Shown piece after piece: positions 60,314-64,000 of a stretch of 64,000 nt of DNA. The DNA comes from Jackrogersella multiformis (Eukaryota; Ascomycota; Sordariomycetes; Xylariales; Hypoxylaceae), in NCBI GenBank assembly GCA_902806575.1, contig CADCXD010000009.1, forward strand, positions 2,418,001 to 2,482,000, in the 5' to 3' direction. Each line of letters opens with the position of its first letter. Position 1 is the stretch's first letter. Below the pieces are notes generated by a model. It saw nothing but the letters and a program-made list of their open reading frames with translations, was not told the origin of the DNA and did no database searches. The translations under genes were made by a program, and so were the position numbers.

Positions 60314-62960
60314 ATGAGTCAATATCAAAATGGGCGTAATACCGGCCGATCACTTGGTATGGCGGGACCCGTTAGACGACCCAAGGAACAAGGCGAAGCA
60401 GGTGCGCCGAGGGGGACTATATCAGCCTTTCCAGAACCTCAGTCAATAAGACGGCCTAGGGCTCCGCCGGGAGTACAGATTAGGGATGAGCAGGGTCAAA
60501 TTGGAATGGCGATTTCAAGACCGACACCGCTACCTCCACAGTGGCCGCTTGCTGGATCGATTCCAGCACCGTCTTCCACCGACTCGGAGCCATACAAACC
60601 GCCACCCGGAAGATCGCAACCACCCCAACGCCCCCCGCGACCCAGTAGAGTGCCGTCGATTTTAGACGCTTCTCGTATACAGGACCACACTCCAGTTTTC
60701 CAGTATATTCCTCAAGACGCTAGAGAATCGGAAATGTCAGCGCCCGATACTATACAAAGTACATCCTCGAGGCAATCAAGTAACTCTTCAGTTGGATCGA
60801 TTCCCGACTTTCCATTGCCAGTTGACGAACCTCCGCTACCGCCATCCAGGAGAAGTGTCACTCTGGGCCCCCCACCGTCCTCCAGACGAGGGGCCTCATC
60901 ATTCTATTCGACCGTATCATATGTCTCGCCAATACCAGAGGAGAGTCCTAGAACGCGGTCGCGCACTTCCTATGCTTCCAGCGCCGCAATACCGGAAAGC
61001 TTCGGGAGTTTATCGCCGATGGTGTATAGTCCGAACGCAGCTTCTATCGATGGTACGATAGCAGAAGAGTCTATCATTAGCGATGATGCAGACGAGAGCC
61101 GTCTTGTGAGGAGTGCAAGCATAGGAAAGAGGGGAAAGCCGTCTTTGGTTACTACGGGAAGTTCTGAAAGGAGGGATTCGATGCCACGACCGGGGCCAAT
61201 GCCTTTTCAGGGTGGTCCGTTTCGAGAAGGCACTGGATATATCGAAGGCTCATCAAGTTCATCTGGAAATGCCTCAAGGGAAGCCGTTGGCGCCGCCACC
61301 TTGACCGCAGATAACATGCTAAATGCCTTCCAAGGTGCTAGTGCCATGGACCCTTCATCGATACGAAAGGCTACGCCTTCGCCGAGGCCAGCTATATTTT
61401 CCGCCATTCGACGACCGCCGCGCTTGGATTTGGATGCAGTAAGAACAGCCGAGGCTAGAGGGAGCTTGACAAGTCTACCGGATTTAATTCGACGAGCAAC
61501 TAGGCTGGCAGCGTTAATGGATAGGGGACGTAGACCAACGAGCCGTTTTGATGAATTGGACTTCCCTGAAGACGTCTACGGTCGCGACGTTGAAAAGGAC
61601 CTCTCTTGTTCGTCACACCACGTTTCCTATAACATCTAAATGCTGACCATATAATCTTGCAGATGACACAAGGCATCAGTCAGGCTTGTCTGACATGCTG
61701 GCAGCATTTCCACCCCCGGCAAGCCGAAATGGAATGCGGCAAAGCATCAGAGCATCAGCGGCTTGGCCGTTAGGGCGAATATCCTTTCGTGGACTCCCGG
61801 GAGGAACGAAACGAGACAATAATTCAGAGACCGGATCGCAAAAGAAGGCACGCGGCTGCTGCGGGTTATCTATCTGGACCTGTTTCGCATTAGTCGCGAT
61901 CTTGCTATGTATCATAGCAGCTGCAGTTGTGGTCCCCGTCAAATTCCTCGTAATCGATAAGTCAACGGTGCAAAGTACAGCACAACCGGATATCTCAAAC
62001 TGCGAGGCGGAACTAAACTGTGCCAACGGGGGTACTAATGTCGTTATCCAGGGCGTCTGCTCGTGCATATGCTCCAACGGGTTCACTGGCGTGGAGTGCA
62101 CAATTCCTACATCTCAAGGATGCACTACAACATCAATCAGCATGGCTGACTCCAATATCAACAATGTCACCATGGGCCAAGCGATACCTCGCCTGATACG
62201 AGACGCACAGGGAAATTTCTCGATTCCTCTCATTGCTACTGTGATACAAGCCAAGTTCAACAAGGAAAACCTTTCTTGCAACACGGAAAATGCAATGGTC
62301 ACGTTCGACGGACAGTTTTCTCGAACACAAGACGCTTCTGCCGACGTTTCTGACCTCAGCTCGGATTCAGAGCTTGCGCAAGCTGCTGTAATTGCTGCTG
62401 CTGTGCCAATTACTCTTAGCGTCCTCCCAGATGTCGACATCACACTGACAGTTGACAGTCCTGAAGGGACTGGGTTTTCTGGGAGCTTTATAGTGACTAC
62501 TTTGAGTGTCCCAACTACGATTTCTGGCTCTACAATATTTGCCACGACCATTACAAGCAGCAACTCCAAACAATCGTCACCTACTTCGTCTCCCGCGACA
62601 GCCCCGGCAACGACATCGGCCCCAATCACCAGCACTCCGGCTAGCATTAGCACTCCGACTAGCATTAGCACGACGGCCACGGCCACCCCGAGCGCTACTT
62701 TTAGGGTCACCGAGGAAGTTGCCGACTTTGCTCGCGTGGCAATGTTATATATCTTCCAAGAGAAGACCATATCTGATGCGTCGACTGCTCAGACTTCGGT
62801 TCAGAAGTTTTTCAGCAGCGTCGAGGCCGGGCAAAGCACATCTTCTGACGTAACAACTAATCAAGCAACGAACGTCACCGTTGGTGGAGGGAATACGATT
62901 GATTTCGTGAATTTTATCGTCGATATAGGCGCTGGGAAGGTTGGCGGTCGCACCGGTTGA
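60314..62960 (+). CDS. single-pass membrane protein with EGF-like motif
   Basis: Two exons, 60314-61607 and 61663-62960, join in phase 1 and give about 863 residues. The donor is GTTCGT, the acceptor TTGCAG, with a GCTGAC branch. Residues 1-430 are a Pro/Ser/Arg-rich disordered region (many PPLPPS and RRPPRL-type sites). After the junction comes LSDMLAAFPPPASRNG, then one membrane helix at about 497-528 (CFALVAILLCIIAAAVVVP). Beyond it, at about 542-578, is a Cys-rich EGF-like motif (C-x-CSNGFTGVEC ending). A domain of about 150 residues follows, then a Ser/Thr/Pro-rich stretch (about 731-778) suited to O-glycosylation. With no signal peptide and a long basic N-terminus, it is predicted as type II, with the EGF part outside. 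I recall similar proteins as conserved but uncharacterised in filamentous fungi. A surface-sensor or adhesion role is inference only. Confidence 0.82.
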
Positions 62961-64000
62961 GCGGTTTTCAGCAATTTTCCGGATTCCTATATTCCGATTT
63001 TCCCCTCCGGACGATCGGGTAATATAATTAAACCGCTTGCGGTATGACCAACACGAGCAAGCAAGCTTGCAATACACCATGGATCTACGCAATGAGCACC
63101 GAACGGATGACTACCCAAAGGAAGTTGGGCCCTGTACAAAATATTTTATCTGGTTTTCACGCATGAGCAGGACGGAGAAGCCAATTGCATGTGTAGGGGG
63201 TGACGTTTTAGCGCTGGCGTAGATAGGAGATAACTCGTAAATAGCTCGAGCAATTTTTCGAGGCAATGTTTAATCGAATTGAGTTCCAACATGGTCCGAT
63301 GGCTTCCGAGCTGACTGCAGCATTTTCGAGCCGTTGGTGTTCCGCTTGCCCTGATTTAAGTACTTTACAGCATGGCAAACGCGGCAACACAGTGCATTTT
63401 AATACGGTTCGAGCCTGCAGGCCTCCAGCCCTTGTAGCACGTTTGGTCAACTCCGCTGTGCAAGTCTGTGGATCACAGGCTCCGCAAGAGATCAGATGGA
63501 CACGAGCACTAGGTACCTAGGTAGCAAGCATACGATAATTTGGCGTCTACGCAGTTCCGTACAGTGCAGCAAACAATGCTATCCCGAGTGTGTACGGGAA
63601 TGTTCGCCTGGAATATTGGAGTAAATATTGACTCGGCTGCGCTGAAAATATCGAAAGGGTTGGGGAAAATTGAAAAAGGGCTCGCGATTTTTTTCTTCTC
63701 TCCGACGGCAATGACGCAGTTCGGGCTGCACGACCACACGTTTTCTTCCCTCCGTCGTAGGTTAGGTACCTAGTTATATGTAGGCTGATATGCTTATGTA
63801 CTAGCATCGCGCGTGGAGCGTATTTTCGTATCTTGCTTTCCAAGCAGACGCGAACGCCGGTTGCGTCGTATCGTCTTATGTACGAAGACCCGAATCTGAC
63901 GGCCAGGCTGGGCTGTGATCGCGATGGCGATTCGCGGAGGCTGGTTCGTTCGGGGGGGAGGGTCTGCATCACGCAGGTACACTGGGCTGGCCGGGGCTGG
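62961..64000. other. intergenic region to window end
   Basis: No gene supported. Open frames on both strands overlap and show no motif. Single TACCTAGGTA-type words lie at about 63511-63521 and 63764-63773. Confidence 0.5.

Noticed and set aside
62114..62770. A 218-codon minus-strand frame with hydrophobic Val/Ala runs
   Set aside because: It is antisense to the Ser/Thr-rich exon of the EGF-motif protein. Its hydrophobicity comes from complementing Thr/Ser/Ala codons.

Overview
The window is nuclear DNA from a filamentous ascomycete (Pezizomycotina, most likely Sordariomycetes). The evidence is the recognised proteins (Atg29, Ipi3, an Rsr1/Krev-1 Ras-like GTPase, a Whi3/Scw1 RNA-binding protein, a DUF7728-type membrane glycoprotein, a DUF8035-CorA fusion), short GT-AG introns with CTAAC/CTGAC branch sites, and wide gene-poor spacers full of the palindromic word TACCTAGGTA and its CCTACC/GGTAGG extensions. 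The species cannot be fixed from the sequence. No bacterial, viral, rRNA, tRNA or CRISPR feature was recognised.

Layout. 3.4-5.0 kb (-): atg29, autophagosome initiation. 6.1-7.3 kb (+): a multi-pass membrane protein whose 5' end has a reading-frame problem. 9.7-11.8 kb (-): a long Ser/Pro-rich protein of unknown function. 14.7-16.0 kb (+): ipi3, pre-60S ribosome maturation. 17.6-18.9 kb (-): rsr1/krev-1, polarity GTPase, built from many micro-exons. 27.6-29.3 kb (-): whi3/scw1, a two-RRM regulator with a long pyrimidine-rich leader. 39.2-40.7 kb (+): a type II membrane SGNH-hydrolase-like protein. 43.9-45.1 kb (+): a decayed wax-synthase-like acyltransferase. 46.5-47.7 kb (-): a DUF7728-type secretory-pathway protein. 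49.9-50.0 kb (+): an orphan cytochrome P450 first exon. 50.4-56.0 kb (+): an 11-exon, about 1,700-residue DUF8035-CorA protein with two doubtful junctions. 60.3-63.0 kb (+): a membrane protein with an EGF-like motif.

The genes do not form an obvious pathway or cluster. Most are housekeeping or conserved filamentous-fungal genes. The exception is 43.9-50.0 kb, where remnants of an acyltransferase and a P450 suggest an old metabolic locus that has broken down. Long stretches (18.9-27.6, 30.1-39.2, 40.7-43.9 and 56.0-58.6 kb) have no gene I can support and carry the dispersed TACCTAGGTA repeat, simple repeats and AT-rich patches. Exon structures were worked out by hand from splice signals, phase and recalled family motifs. 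No database search was possible, so family names rest on motif recognition.
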